Shown: positions 1 to 7,930, counted from the stretch's first letter. The stretch is 51,782 nt of DNA from Erysipelotrichaceae bacterium (GCA_015058945.1 SVBF01000003.1:1-51782), one strand, 5' to 3'. Notes: generated from the letters alone by a model not told the origin. Made by a program: numbers and translations.

Positions 1-103
1 CGGCGGCTTCAAAGCCATCGAAATACTCGTCGGGATTGACGCTTGAGGAAGCGCCGCAAGAGAAGAGCAACGGCATTAAGACAAAGAGACGTTTGATTTT
101 CAT
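1..103 (-). CDS. Lipoprotein, N-terminal part (runs off the window)
   Basis: Thirty-four codons are visible, starting at the ATG whose complement is 101-103. They give a short basic start (MKIKR), a hydrophobic stretch and a lipobox LLFSC followed by Gly-Ala-Ser, so this is very probably an exported lipoprotein anchored through the cysteine at residue 16. The start codon overlaps the TGA stop of the rRNA methyltransferase upstream (ATGA), which implies translational coupling and one transcript. Nothing of the mature domain is in the window, so its function is unknown. Confidence 0.7.
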   Translation of the reverse strand, partial: MKIKRLFVLMPLLFSCGASSSVNPDEYFDGFEAA

Positions 104-825
104 AGGCGATACATCAAGATGCCGCCGGCGACGCCGACGTTGAGCGATTCGATGCCCTCCATTTCGATTTTGACGACGCGCGAACAAACTTCAAGAAGTT
201 TCGTATCGACGCCTTGGCCTTCGTTGCCGAGGATCAAGACGAACGGTTTTTCTCCTTTGCCCATGGAAGACAAGGGAACGGCGTTACGCAAGGCGCTGCC
301 ATAGACCTGATATCCCTTGCCCTTTAAGGCGGCGAGTGTCGTCAATGGATCGTTCGTGATCGAGACGTTCAGGGAGAAGATCGCCCCTTGGCTCGCGGCG
401 ATGACTTTCGGGCTAAAGGGATTCGCGGAACCTTGGGCGAGGATCACTTCCTTATATCCAAAGGATAAGGCGGTGCGTAATAAGGTCCCGACGTTTCCGG
501 GGTCTTGGACGCGGTCGAGGAAAAGAATCTTCTCGCCACGCGGCTTATTGGGCAGATAACGCGCCACCCCAACCATGCCACTTGGCGAGGGGGAATAGGC
601 GATTTTGGTGAGGACGTCGCGGTTCACCAAGACGTTTTTGACGTCAGGGTAAGGCGCTTCTTCTAACGAATATACCTCTAAGAGGCACCCCTGCTCATAG
701 GCCATGTCACAAAGGTGCTTGCCTTCGATGAGGAAAGACTCGGCGCTAGGGAAATCTTTGATCTTGCCTAACGCCTTGACCCTGGGGTTGGCCCTGGAGA
801 TTATCCTATCCTTCGAATCGATCAT
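100..825 (-). CDS. SpoU/TrmH-family RNA 2'-O-methyltransferase
   Basis: 241 residues. An N-terminal RNA-substrate-binding domain (about 1-85) is followed by a SPOUT knotted methyltransferase domain. The three family motifs are present: DPGNVGTLLRTA near residue 107, LGNEGQGV near 200 and an IEMEGIESLNVGVAGGILMY-type C-terminal knot. By family knowledge it transfers a methyl group from S-adenosylmethionine to a ribose 2'-OH in rRNA or tRNA; the exact target nucleotide cannot be read from the sequence. The ATG lies inside the 3' end of the metallopeptidase gene (20-base overlap), and its stop overlaps the start of the lipoprotein gene. The three genes therefore look like one compact operon. Confidence 0.85.
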   Translation of the reverse strand: MIDSKDRIISRANPRVKALGKIKDFPSAESFLIEGKHLCDMAYEQGCLLEVYSLEEAPYPDVKNVLVNRDVLTKIAYSPSPSGMVGVARYLPNKPRGEKILFLDRVQDPGNVGTLLRTALSFGYKEVILAQGSANPFSPKVIAASQGAIFSLNVSITNDPLTTLAALKGKGYQVYGSALRNAVPLSSMGKGEKPFVLILGNEGQGVDTKLLEVCSRVVKIEMEGIESLNVGVAGGILMYRL

Positions 826-1417
826 GGATTAACCGCTTTCTAAGTTTATCGTAATCGGGACAATATGCGTAGACGACCGCGTAAAAGGCGGGCGAATGGT
901 CGAACTGAAAATGATGGGCGAGCTCATGGACGACCACCGAGTCGATGATCTCCGGGCTAAAGGCCATGAGGCGGGTTTGGAATGTCAACGTCTTGGTCTT
1001 GCGGGAGTTGGAGCCGAAGGTCCGCTTCATCTCCCTCATCCGGACTTTGTAGGGATAATCGACGCCCATGAGGGAGGAATAATAGGCGACGCGTTCCTTG
1101 ACGTAAGGCAAGCCGATTTTCTTGTAATAAGCAGTGATTTCCTGAGGCTCTAGTTCCCCTACTTCCTTCTTTTCTCCGAAAACGTAAAGGTATTGGCCGT
1201 CATAGTTTTTTGCTTTCTTCGATACTTTCTTGGTAAGGCGAGGCAAGTGTTTGAGGACGAATTCATCGACGCGCCTAAGCGTCGTAAAGGTGGGCACGCT
1301 GACGCGCAAAGTCCCCTTCTCGGGGTCATACCGCATCGTTAACGACCTCATCCGTTTGAACGTGACGGTCGCCTCGTAACGAGTGCCTTCGTATTCATAA
1401 ACGCGCGTTTTTACCAT
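806..1417 (-). CDS. YgjP-like (DUF45) zinc metallopeptidase domain protein
   Basis: 203 residues from the ATG at 1417; an in-frame TTG at 1423 is possible but less likely. The C-terminal half carries the zincin motif VVVHELAHHFQFDHSPAFY, with two His and Glu in HELAH and a downstream third His, then the PDYDKLRKRL tail typical of the YgjP/M48-like metal-dependent hydrolase family. No signal peptide is present, so it is cytoplasmic. The true substrate of this family is poorly known. There is no Shine-Dalgarno sequence. A TATAAT (minus strand, 1426-1431) sits eight bases before the ATG, as expected for a leaderless mRNA. It overlaps the rRNA methyltransferase gene downstream. Confidence 0.8.
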   Translation of the reverse strand: MVKTRVYEYEGTRYEATVTFKRMRSLTMRYDPEKGTLRVSVPTFTTLRRVDEFVLKHLPRLTKKVSKKAKNYDGQYLYVFGEKKEVGELEPQEITAYYKKIGLPYVKERVAYYSSLMGVDYPYKVRMREMKRTFGSNSRKTKTLTFQTRLMAFSPEIIDSVVVHELAHHFQFDHSPAFYAVVYAYCPDYDKLRKRLIHDRFEG

Positions 1418-1442
1418 AGGCAAGAATTATAGAGCCGATACT

Positions 1443-1829
1443 TTATAGGTGGTATCTCCTGGTAAGCATATGCCACTGACTTTCTGAAATGATGTGTTTA
1501 GACGCCTCTTTTTTCCCTTGAGAGTCAATCGCGTCAGCAAGATTCATATAAAGGCCATAATCCCCCAAAGCGTCGGCTTTTTCAGCCTCATCAACAAGAT
1601 CCTTCATCGTCTTTGAAAGCTCAAAATCAATCGTGACATCGTTATTGATAAAAGGGTATTCGCGCCTTCTTTGGATGTCCTCGGCGATGAGTGAAAGAAC
1701 GTATTGGTTGAAGTTCGGTACCCGGGAGAGCATGGCCGTGAGGAAACGGTCCTCTTTCTTCACGCGGATTTTGTAAGTTTTGTAATGGTCTTTGATAAAC
1801 CCGTTGACGTAGTTCTTCTGGTTAAACAT
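1443..1829 (-). CDS. Ribbon-helix-helix-like DNA-binding protein
   Basis: 128 residues from the ATG at 1829. A longer reading frame continues upstream, but it would translate through the palindrome at 1855-1872 and its extra residues look non-protein-like. Residues about 12-52 (HYKTYKIRVKKEDR, then a helix, FNQYVLSLIAEDIQRR) match the pattern of Arc/MetJ-type ribbon-helix-helix domains: a short basic strand, then a helix-turn-helix with an Asn at the turn. The C-terminal part is acidic and helical and ends in SESQWHMLTRRYHL. Such proteins are often antitoxin-like or autoregulatory, but no toxin gene adjoins. The palindrome 26 bases upstream is a natural operator candidate. The family assignment is from pattern only. 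Confidence 0.55.
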   Translation of the reverse strand: MFNQKNYVNGFIKDHYKTYKIRVKKEDRFLTAMLSRVPNFNQYVLSLIAEDIQRRREYPFINNDVTIDFELSKTMKDLVDEAEKADALGDYGLYMNLADAIDSQGKKEASKHIISESQWHMLTRRYHL

Positions 1830-1854
1830 TTTATCGCTGCAGCCGCATTCTATC

Positions 1855-1872
1855 ACATTTGGGCCCAAATGT
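1855..1872. promoter_or_regulatory. 18-bp perfect palindrome, candidate operator
   Basis: The sequence ACATTTGGGCCCAAATGT reads identically on both strands. It lies 26 bases upstream of the start of the ribbon-helix-helix-like gene, where an autoregulatory repressor site would be expected. No T-run follows on either side, so it is not a terminator. The operator role is inferred. Confidence 0.5.
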
Positions 1873-1983
1873 AGTTTCAATGGGTGATGATCTTGGAACG
1901 CGATGCACCGTTTCCGCAGCAAGTTGCCGTGCAATCTTGGACCGCTCAAAGCCGACACACTCAAAGACCAAGGCCGGCCCGCG

Positions 1984-2009
1984 GAAGGTTTATGTTACAT
2001 AAAACCTTC
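1984..2009. repeat. Near-perfect inverted repeat before the DUF523 gene
   Basis: GAAGGTTTATG, TTA, then CATAAAACCTTC: an 11-base arm facing a 12-base arm with one bulged base. It lies 43 bases upstream of the DUF523 start and just upstream of its -10-like TATCAT (2041-2046), so it may be a regulator site. It lacks a following T-run on the plus strand. Confidence 0.35.
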
Positions 2010-2052
2010 GATTTCCTTTTCCATCATGGGAATAAACCTTTATCATTAGGCG

Positions 2053-2748
2053 ATGGAAAAAATACTCGTGTCCGCCTGCTTGCTCGGGCAAAAATGCACC
2101 TATGTCGGTGGGGATAATAAACAAGACTATCTCGAAGAGCTCAACCAATACTTCGACATCGTCCCCTTTTGCCCCGAAGTCGAGGGCGGTTTGCCCACCC
2201 CTCGCCATCCCAGTGAACAACGCGGCCACGGCGTCTATTTCGATAACGGCGAAGACGTCACCAGGGCCTTCAAGGACGGCGCCTATAAGGCGACCCAGAT
2301 CTGCTCCTATCTCGGCATCAAGCTCGCGATCATGAAGGAGCGTTCCCCTTCCTGCGGCCCCCACTTCATCCATGACGGCTACTTCAAAGGCCGCGTGATC
2401 CCGGGCTTAGGCGTCACCGCTATGGCCCTCACCCAGATGGGCGTCAAAGTCCTTAATGAAGAGGAAGGCAGAGAGCTCCTCGCCTCATTAAGGAAAGAGA
2501 AACAGATCAAGGACGAGAAGACCCGCATAGCAAAAGAAAGGGAAAACAAAGCCGAAGCCCCCAAAGAGGAGCCTAAGTTCGAACCCAAGGAACGTCGCCC
2601 TTATAAAGGCAAGAACTTCGAAGGTCATAAAGACGGCCAAGGAAAAATCGACCGTAAGAGCCCCCGCCCCTTCAAAGGCAAGAAACCCGGTTGGTCCTAT
2701 CAAGGCAAGCCGACCCGCGGCTTCGGGCGGAAGAAGAAAGAGGATTAG
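2053..2748 (+). CDS. DUF523-family protein with a basic C-terminal tail
   Basis: 231 residues. Residues 1-145 carry the conserved DUF523 features: VSACLLGQKCTY near the start, FCPEVEGGLPTPR near 38-50, and MKERSPSCGPHFIHDG with its Cys around 97-112. The conserved cysteines suggest metal or cofactor binding, but the biochemical role of the family is not settled. From about residue 150 the protein has an added, strongly charged tail rich in Lys, Arg, Pro and Gly (RRPYKGKNFEG, RPFKGKKPGW, TRGFGRKKKED). This looks unstructured and nucleic-acid binding and is not part of the usual family. There is no Shine-Dalgarno; TATCAT at 2041-2046 lies six bases before the ATG. Its stop overlaps the stop of the converging gene. 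Confidence 0.8.
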   Translation: MEKILVSACLLGQKCTYVGGDNKQDYLEELNQYFDIVPFCPEVEGGLPTPRHPSEQRGHGVYFDNGEDVTRAFKDGAYKATQICSYLGIKLAIMKERSPSCGPHFIHDGYFKGRVIPGLGVTAMALTQMGVKVLNEEEGRELLASLRKEKQIKDEKTRIAKERENKAEAPKEEPKFEPKERRPYKGKNFEGHKDGQGKIDRKSPRPFKGKKPGWSYQGKPTRGFGRKKKED

Positions 2749-3008
2749 GCCAAGATATCCACGTCATCGTCGTCAAGCGATGACGTTTTTCTTTCTTCCT
2801 GGGCCTCGAACAATGCGCTTAAGCCCGCCCCGAGGACCATTCCGAACAAGCCGATGACGCCGAATAAGGCGAAGATAAAGACCGATACCTTGGTCTCAAG
2901 TTCCATCTTGAGGAAAAGCGCGGCCACCCCAAGGATCAAGCAAGCCACGCCCAAAGCGATCGGGACGTATTTCATGGTCTTGGCCATGGATTTGGTTTTG
3001 TCGTTCAT
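2745..3008 (-). CDS. Small two-helix membrane protein
   Basis: 87 residues, starting at the ATG at 3008 because a strong ribosome site (GGAGGTG, six T spacer) precedes it; an upstream in-frame GTG at 3023 falls within that ribosome site. Two hydrophobic helices, about residues 14-32 (VPIALGVACLILGVAALFL) and 42-63 (VSVFIFALFGVIGLFGMVLGA), are followed by an acidic, Asp-rich cytoplasmic end (SSLDDDDVDILA). I do not recognise a family. It converges on the DUF523 gene with interlocking stop codons, and no terminator separates them. Confidence 0.6.
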   Translation of the reverse strand: MNDKTKSMAKTMKYVPIALGVACLILGVAALFLKMELETKVSVFIFALFGVIGLFGMVLGAGLSALFEAQEERKTSSLDDDDVDILA

Positions 3009-3064
3009 AAAAAACACCTCCACCTACATATAGGGAGGCAAAAGGCAAAACGGATCAAAAAGTT

Positions 3065-3280
3065 TTAAATATTCGCGAAGATTATCGTGATCGTCACCGC
3101 GGCGATGATGGTCGCAAGAAACAGCGAGACCGCGACGATGCGCATCGTCTTGTCGCGTTTTTGCATCGCGGCGTTGCGGCGCTGCCCCTCTTCGTCATAG
3201 GCCGAGACGACCTTGTTTTGGGTAGCGGCAGGCTTGACCTGCTTCTCTTTCTTGGCTTTGGCCTTCTTGATTTCCGGCAT
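3065..3280 (-). CDS. Small basic single-pass membrane protein
   Basis: 71 residues. A Lys-rich N-terminal half (KKAKAKKEKQVKP) and a charged middle are followed by one C-terminal membrane helix (IVAVSLFLATIIAAVTITII), suggesting a tail-anchored protein with its basic part in the cytoplasm. No family is recognised. The start lacks a Shine-Dalgarno. An extended -10 box TGG-TAGAAT (minus strand, 3287-3295) lies six bases before the ATG, directly after the terminator of the ABC ATPase gene. It therefore has its own promoter and probably a leaderless mRNA. Confidence 0.5.
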   Translation of the reverse strand: MPEIKKAKAKKEKQVKPAATQNKVVSAYDEEGQRRNAAMQKRDKTMRIVAVSLFLATIIAAVTITIIFANI

Positions 3281-3297
3281 AGCGAGATTCTACCACA

Positions 3298-3328
3298 AGG
3301 AAAAGGGCAAGGCACATTGGCCTTGCCC
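3298..3328 (-). terminator. Rho-independent terminator of the sugar ABC ATPase gene
   Basis: On the minus strand GGGCAAGGC, a six-base loop, then GCCTTGCCC form a perfect 9-bp stem (3305-3328), followed by TTTTCCTT. It lies 24 bases after the stop of the ABC ATPase gene. Confidence 0.85.
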
Positions 3329-3351
3329 AACATCCGAAAAGTGGTTGCGGA

Positions 3352-4749
3352 TTAATAGATGCGGTTTTCGCTGACCGGATCGAAGATGTGGGCCTTCTCG
3401 AAGTTGAAGGCGAGGTTCATCTTGTCGCCGATCTTGATCTCGTGGGTGAGCGGGATCTTCGCGACGAGGTCCACACCGCCGAAGGTGGAGTGGATGTAGT
3501 ATTCGTGACCGAGAAGCTCGGCGACGGCGACGTCGATCTCATAGGAGACGGCGGCTTTATGGACGGAGGCGTCGTGGATGTCTTCCGGACGGATGCCATA
3601 GCAGATGTCGTGCTCTTCGACGAGGGCTTTCTTGTCGCCTTCGAGTTTGCCTTCGGCCTTGGCGATCTCCTCTTCGAGCTCGGCGTCTTTGCCTTTGGTC
3701 TCGGAGAGTTTCTTCTTGAGTTCGGCGAGTTTCTTTTCGCCTTCCTCGACGGCCTTCTTATAGAACGCGTCGTGGGCTTTGACGAACTTTTCGCCGAGTT
3801 TGATCTCGATGCCGTTGCTGAGTTTGACGACGCCGCCGGCATAGCGGGCGGAGAGGATGTTCATGGCCGGGGAGCCAATGAAGGTGGCGACGAAGAGGTT
3901 GGCGGGCTCGTTATAGATGTCGATCGGGCTGCCGATTTGCTGGATGTAGCCCCTCTTCATGACGACGATGCGGCTCGCCATGGTCATGGCCTCGGTCTGG
4001 TCGTGGGTGACGTAGATCGTGGTGGCGCCGAGGGATTCGTGGAGTTTGATGATCTCGGAACGCATCTGGACGCGGAGTTTGGCGTCGAGGTTGGAGAGCG
4101 GCTCGTCCATCAAGAACACTTTCGCGTTACGGACGATGGCACGGCCGAGGGCGACACGCTGACGCTGACCACCGGAGAGGGCCTTCGGCTTACGGTCGAG
4201 GTATTCTTCGATCTGAAGGATACGGGCGGCCTCACGGACGCGGCGATCGATCTCTTCACGCGGGAGGTGACGGATCTTCAAGCCGAACGCCATGTTGTTA
4301 TAGACGGTCATGTGCGGATAAAGCGCGTAGGACTGGAAGACCATGGCGATGTCACGGTCTTTCGGGGTGCGGTCGTTGGAGTATTCGCCATCGATCCAGA
4401 GTTCGCCGCGGGAGATGTCCTCCAAACCGGCGATCATACGGAGGGTCGTGGATTTGCCGCAGCCGGACGGACCGACGAAGACGATGAATTCCTTCTTGGC
4501 GATCTCGAGGTTGAAGTCGAAGACGGCCTGCACGTTGTTGTCGTAGATCTTGTCGACGTGGCGGAGGGAGACGTAACCCATGTCCTTCTTCTCGTCGACT
4601 TTCTCTTCGACGACGGGGGCGGGTTCCTCGACCTTGGGTTCTTCCTTGGGTTCTTCGACGACGGGTTCTTCCTTCTTGGGTTCGTCCTCGACGACTTCGA
4701 ACTTGCGGACTTTGGCTTCCTTAGCGGGAGCGGCGTTCTTTTCTGGCAT
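3352..4749 (-). CDS. MsmX/UgpC-type sugar ABC importer ATPase with extra charged segments
   Basis: 465 residues, about 90 longer than the usual 365-375. The ATPase domain (about 57-290) has Walker [10 protein letters not shown], the signature [14 protein letters not shown], and Walker [17 protein letters not shown]; a regulatory OB/TOBE domain follows. By homology it powers uptake of oligosaccharides, and in this family one ATPase often serves several permeases. No permease or binding protein is nearby, which fits such a shared ATPase. Two additions are unusual: an N-terminal Glu/Lys/Pro/Val-rich linker (about 1-55), and a charged helical insertion (about 325-378, [27 protein letters not shown]), probably a coiled-coil hairpin inside the regulatory domain. 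AAGGAAG precedes the ATG. Next door are a PucR-type regulator and an alpha-glucosidase. Confidence 0.9.
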   Translation of the reverse strand: MPEKNAAPAKEAKVRKFEVVEDEPKKEEPVVEEPKEEPKVEEPAPVVEEKVDEKKDMGYVSLRHVDKIYDNNVQAVFDFNLEIAKKEFIVFVGPSGCGKSTTLRMIAGLEDISRGELWIDGEYSNDRTPKDRDIAMVFQSYALYPHMTVYNNMAFGLKIRHLPREEIDRRVREAARILQIEEYLDRKPKALSGGQRQRVALGRAIVRNAKVFLMDEPLSNLDAKLRVQMRSEIIKLHESLGATTIYVTHDQTEAMTMASRIVVMKRGYIQQIGSPIDIYNEPANLFVATFIGSPAMNILSARYAGGVVKLSNGIEIKLGEKFVKAHDAFYKKAVEEGEKKLAELKKKLSETKGKDAELEEEIAKAEGKLEGDKKALVEEHDICYGIRPEDIHDASVHKAAVSYEIDVAVAELLGHEYYIHSTFGGVDLVAKIPLTHEIKIGDKMNLAFNFEKAHIFDPVSENRIY

Positions 4750-4802
4750 AGTTGCTTCCTTTATGTATTGTGTGGTTTCCCACGATTTGACATTAGTCTA
4801 CC

Positions 4803-4849
4803 GAAAGAAAAAGAGGTTGTCTTGTGCACGGTGCACAAATCGAACAACC
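4803..4849 (-). terminator. Hairpin with T-run after the PucR-type gene; contains a 17-bp palindrome
   Basis: On the minus strand GGTTGT (complement 4844-4849) pairs with ACAACC (4815-4820), followed by TCTTTTTCTTT. The loop contains the perfect palindrome TTGTGCAC-G-GTGCACAA (4822-4838). It ends the alpha-glucosidase/PucR unit 22 bases after the stop codon. The palindrome also lies about 75 bases upstream of the ABC ATPase ATG, so it could double as an operator. Confidence 0.65.
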
Positions 4850-4871
4850 CCTACTCTTTTCTTACGAAAAA

Positions 4872-5444
4872 TTAAGCTCTGTCGCCGCCTAAATCGAAAT
4901 AGAGTTCGAGCAACAAGGCGTTATGGTAATCGCGGATGTCTAGTCCCGTCTTCGCGACGAAGGCGTTGAGACGGTAATTGAAGGTATTGCGATGGACGAT
5001 GAGCTTATTGGCCGCCAAAGAGGCGTCTAACCCACAACGGAGATAGGTTCCCGCCGTCAGCATCAAATCCCTAGGCACGTCGCGGAACAAACGGACCAGC
5101 GGAGCGAAAGAAGAGAAATCTCCAAAGGAGATCTCGCGCATGATGACGTCGGTGGGATAGCAGCATTGGTTGGGCAAATAACGCACCGCGTTGCGGACGA
5201 GTTTTTCCTCAAACGGCGTATGTTGATGGGTGCAAAGGATCGTGATGGTCACGCCTAAGTCGTCATGAAGGACGCCAAGGACATCGTCTAGTGAGGCGCT
5301 TAGCCTGCTATCGGCGATGAATTCACCAAAGCGATCATCGAAGAATTCGAAGCGTTCCTCGGGGATGCCGACCTCCGAAAGCGAATCGATGAAAAAGCGC
5401 TTGATGATCGGTCCGGTGGATAGGAAGAGGAAATGCTTGTCCAT
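4872..5444 (-). CDS. PucR/CdaR-type transcriptional regulator
   Basis: 190 residues. The C-terminal about 60 residues are a PucR-type helix-turn-helix: a hydrophobic helix, then SLAANKLIVHRNTFNYRLNA and TGLDIRDYHNALLLELYFDL, the hallmark His-Arg-Asn-Thr-x-x-Tyr-Arg-Leu pattern. The N-terminal about 120 residues (starting MDKHFLFLSTG) resemble no domain I can name and may be the sensor. The ATG is only three bases after the stop of the alpha-glucosidase gene, so the two are co-transcribed; regulation of the alpha-glucosidase or the neighbouring ABC ATPase is a reasonable inference. It is shorter than most CdaR proteins, which carry GAF or CdaR sensor domains. Confidence 0.75.
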   Translation of the reverse strand: MDKHFLFLSTGPIIKRFFIDSLSEVGIPEERFEFFDDRFGEFIADSRLSASLDDVLGVLHDDLGVTITILCTHQHTPFEEKLVRNAVRYLPNQCCYPTDVIMREISFGDFSSFAPLVRLFRDVPRDLMLTAGTYLRCGLDASLAANKLIVHRNTFNYRLNAFVAKTGLDIRDYHNALLLELYFDLGGDRA

Positions 5445-5447
5445 AGA

Positions 5448-7154
5448 TCACACTTTGAGCAAGAAGCACTCAAAGGGGCGAAGCGTGAAGACATGGTCTT
5501 GCAGGATGACGTCGGCGTAATTATGGAGCAAGACGTCACGCACGGCCCAATAGAAACTGAAATACGTCTGATACGGACGGAAGGAAGCGATGACGACGAG
5601 GTTTTCCGAGCCTTCATGCATATAGGCGACCACGTCGGGATGGTTCATGTCGAGGAATTGGAAACGGCTGTTTTGGATGAGGTTATTGATCTCGGGGCTA
5701 CGGCGTTTCCAAATCGCGTATTGGTAGAAATTGAGGATGGACCAGGGATTGTTCATCTCGTCGAGGACGTTGACGCCCTCGAGATAGTTGTCGTTGATCT
5801 TGTTGGTCTTGTTCTCCCCTTCGGTGAAACCGGCCTCATGGCCCCTGGTCCACTGCATCGGCGTGCGGGCGTTGACGCGGGAGACGCGGTTGAGGTAATG
5901 GGTGATCTGCTCGTCGTTATAGCCACGGGCCCTAAGGGAGGCGACTTCGTTCTTATTGCCGACGTCGCGGAAGAAATCCTCGGGACGGGTATAGTTCACG
6001 TTGCTCATGCCGATTTCGTCGCCTTGATAGATAAATGGCGTGCCGTACATGAAGAGCAAGGTGGTGAACAAGGCCTTCGCCGATTCGGCGCGATATTGTG
6101 TCGAGCCATATTGGGACAAGACACGCGGATGGTCGTGGTTACACCAATAAAGGGGCATGTCGGCCCTCGCGTGGCAGGTGTCGTACCAGTGCTTCAACGA
6201 ACGCTTTAAACCCAAGACGTCGGTTTTGATTTCGTCGTCTTTCTTATCGATGGAGCCATAGGCGCCGTTGCACCAGGCGGTGTCGAAGTTAAAGACTTCG
6301 TCGATGCAGCCGGTCTCGCGGTCGGAGAAGAGCAACGACTTCTCCGCGGAGATGCCACCCCCCACTTCACCGATCGTGAAGCACGGGTATTTGGAAAAGA
6401 CCTCGCGTTTGAATTCGTGGAGGTAATCAAAGAGTTCGGGGCGGTTGGAGAAACGGTCCGTGTCATAGCAAAGGCCGTTTTCGTCGCAGGGCAAGGACGA
6501 ATTCTCGAAGGAGGTGTCCTTGGCGAGGTGGGCGACCGCGTCCAAACGGAAGCCATCGACGCCCAGTTCAAGGTAATGACGGGCGGTGTCGAAATAACGC
6601 TGTCTTAATTTGGGGTTGGACCAATCGACGTCCGGCATCTTCTCGGAGAAGATATGGAAATAGAAATCGTCGCTATCGCCAATTTGTTTCCAAACGGAGG
6701 TGCTGAAGAAACCTTTCCAGTTATTGGGAGGCAAGATCTTGTCGCCCTCTCTTCTGCCCTTGCGGAAGAAATAATATGAACGCTCTTCGCTATTAGGATC
6801 CTCTAAGGCTTTTTTGAACCAGGGATGTTCATCCGAAGTGTGATTCAAGACGAAATCGATGATGATGCGGATGCCGCGCTTATGCGCTTCATCGAGGAGT
6901 TTCTTGAAGTCCTCGTTGGTCCCATACATCGGGTTGATAGTCATGTAATCGGACACGTCGTATCCGTTATCGTCCATGGGGGAAGAGAAAATAGGGCAAA
7001 TCCAAAGAAGATTCACGCCTAAATCGCGTAAATAATCCAGTTCAGAGATGATGCCAAGCAGATCTCCGACGCCGTCTCCATTACCATCTTTAAATGTTTC
7101 CGGGTAGATGATGTAACCTACCGATTCGTTCCAGAAACGCCCCACATTATCCAT
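5448..7154 (-). CDS. GH13 alpha-glucosidase (oligo-1,6-glucosidase type)
   Basis: 568 residues from the ATG at 7154. ATG at 7175 or TTG at 7181 in frame are alternatives; 7154 gives the family's usual short lead before WNESVGYIIYPETF. It is a TIM-barrel GH13 enzyme. Catalytic residues are the Asp nucleophile in GFRLDAV (about 205), the Glu acid/base in TIGEVGGG (about 262) and the Asp in NHDHPR (about 340). IIDFVLNHTSDEHPWF is conserved region I. The full set is typical of cytoplasmic enzymes that hydrolyse alpha-1,6 or alpha-1,4 links in imported malto- or isomalto-oligosaccharides. CATAAT (7164-7169 complement) lies nine bases before the ATG, and a 23-bp palindrome at 7195-7217 is a likely operator. 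It is followed at once by the PucR-type regulator gene. Confidence 0.9.
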   Translation of the reverse strand: MDNVGRFWNESVGYIIYPETFKDGNGDGVGDLLGIISELDYLRDLGVNLLWICPIFSSPMDDNGYDVSDYMTINPMYGTNEDFKKLLDEAHKRGIRIIIDFVLNHTSDEHPWFKKALEDPNSEERSYYFFRKGRREGDKILPPNNWKGFFSTSVWKQIGDSDDFYFHIFSEKMPDVDWSNPKLRQRYFDTARHYLELGVDGFRLDAVAHLAKDTSFENSSLPCDENGLCYDTDRFSNRPELFDYLHEFKREVFSKYPCFTIGEVGGGISAEKSLLFSDRETGCIDEVFNFDTAWCNGAYGSIDKKDDEIKTDVLGLKRSLKHWYDTCHARADMPLYWCNHDHPRVLSQYGSTQYRAESAKALFTTLLFMYGTPFIYQGDEIGMSNVNYTRPEDFFRDVGNKNEVASLRARGYNDEQITHYLNRVSRVNARTPMQWTRGHEAGFTEGENKTNKINDNYLEGVNVLDEMNNPWSILNFYQYAIWKRRSPEINNLIQNSRFQFLDMNHPDVVAYMHEGSENLVVIASFRPYQTYFSFYWAVRDVLLHNYADVILQDHVFTLRPFECFLLKV

Positions 7155-7194
7155 ACTTTCAATATTATGCGTCATGCACAACTTTTTAGCGATG

Positions 7195-7217
7195 AATAAT
7201 TGTTTAAAACAATCATT
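7195..7217. promoter_or_regulatory. 23-bp palindrome upstream of the alpha-glucosidase gene
   Basis: Centred on 7206, the arms read AATAATTGTTT and AAACAATCATT, with ten of eleven positions complementary. It lies about 25 bases upstream of the likely -10 box of the alpha-glucosidase gene, a usual position for a repressor or activator site. It also ends six bases before the truncated surface-protein fragment begins, so a role as a rearrangement boundary is possible. Confidence 0.5.
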
Positions 7218-7222
7218 GTCGT

Positions 7223-7801
7223 TTTGGCGGGAAAACTACATTCGCTGCTGGCGAGACGGTCAAGCTAAACATCGAACCCGCTGAAGGCTATGAGCTCGCA
7301 ACGTTGTCTTACTCCCCAACCGTTGGTGGAGGTGAATCCGTCAGCATCACCGGAAGCACGTTCGCGATGCCCGAATACGGTGTCACCATCTCCGCGACTT
7401 TCGAAGAATCCGAGCCAGTAGTCCAGCCGGCAATAGAGGATATCGACATTTCAGCGCTTGGGTTTGAAAACCAGCAGGTTATCGAAAAAATCGAATCGGG
7501 AATTTGCACGGTGACATGGAATAAAGGGACTAACTCCAATACCCCTAAGTACTACACTAACGGTGCTGCGATTCGTATTTACGGTGGGGGTTATTTCGTG
7601 GTAAGCGTTGACGGTGGAACCATTTCTTCCATCGCGTTAACATTCGGCAGCAGCGACGGCAGCAATGATATTGTGACCGATGTTGGTTCATACGAAAATG
7701 GAGCCTGGAGCGGAAGCGCTTCATCGGTCAAATTCACCATTGGCGGCACTTCGGGCAACAGGCGTATTGCCGGCATCACCATTACCTACACCTTAGCCTA
7801 A
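7223..7801 (+). pseudogene. 5'-truncated C-terminal piece of a surface repeat protein
   Basis: The frame is open from 7208, just after an in-frame stop, and similarity starts at about 7224. It has no start codon of its own apart from internal TTG codons. It encodes FGGKTTFAAGETVKLNIEPA and the rest of one InlB-type beta repeat, matching the last repeat of the 1018-residue lipoprotein encoded downstream on the opposite strand (GGETTFAAGAEVKLNVTPA). A different C-terminal domain of about 120 residues follows (DISALGFENQQVIEKIESG to GNRRIAGITITYTLA). DNA identity to the intact gene is highest over the first 40 or so bases. It ends in a normal stop and terminator. It is either a decayed paralogue or a silent C-terminal cassette. 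Confidence 0.75.
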
Positions 7802-7816
7802 AATCTCACCATATTT

Positions 7817-7850
7817 GGCGCTTTCACATTAATGTGAGGGCGCCTTTTCT
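7817..7850 (+). terminator. Rho-independent terminator after the surface-protein fragment
   Basis: GGCGCTTTCACAT, TA, ATGTGAGGGCGCC forms a 13-bp stem with two G-T pairs (7817-7844), followed by TTTTCT. It is 15 bases after the stop codon, which shows that the fragment kept a complete gene 3' end. Confidence 0.85.
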
Positions 7851-7930
7851 ATGTGATTATTTGACCAAAAAAAGTTGGGCAAAACGTTATGCGTTTGCAA
7901 CCCGGCACTATACAGAATTGGTAGTTATTC

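Noticed and set aside
3388..4875. A 495-codon open frame opposite the sugar ABC ATPase gene
   Set aside because: It is a mirror of GC-biased codon use on the other strand. The minus-strand protein has all ABC motifs, while this one is a meaningless Asp/Gly/Val-rich chain.
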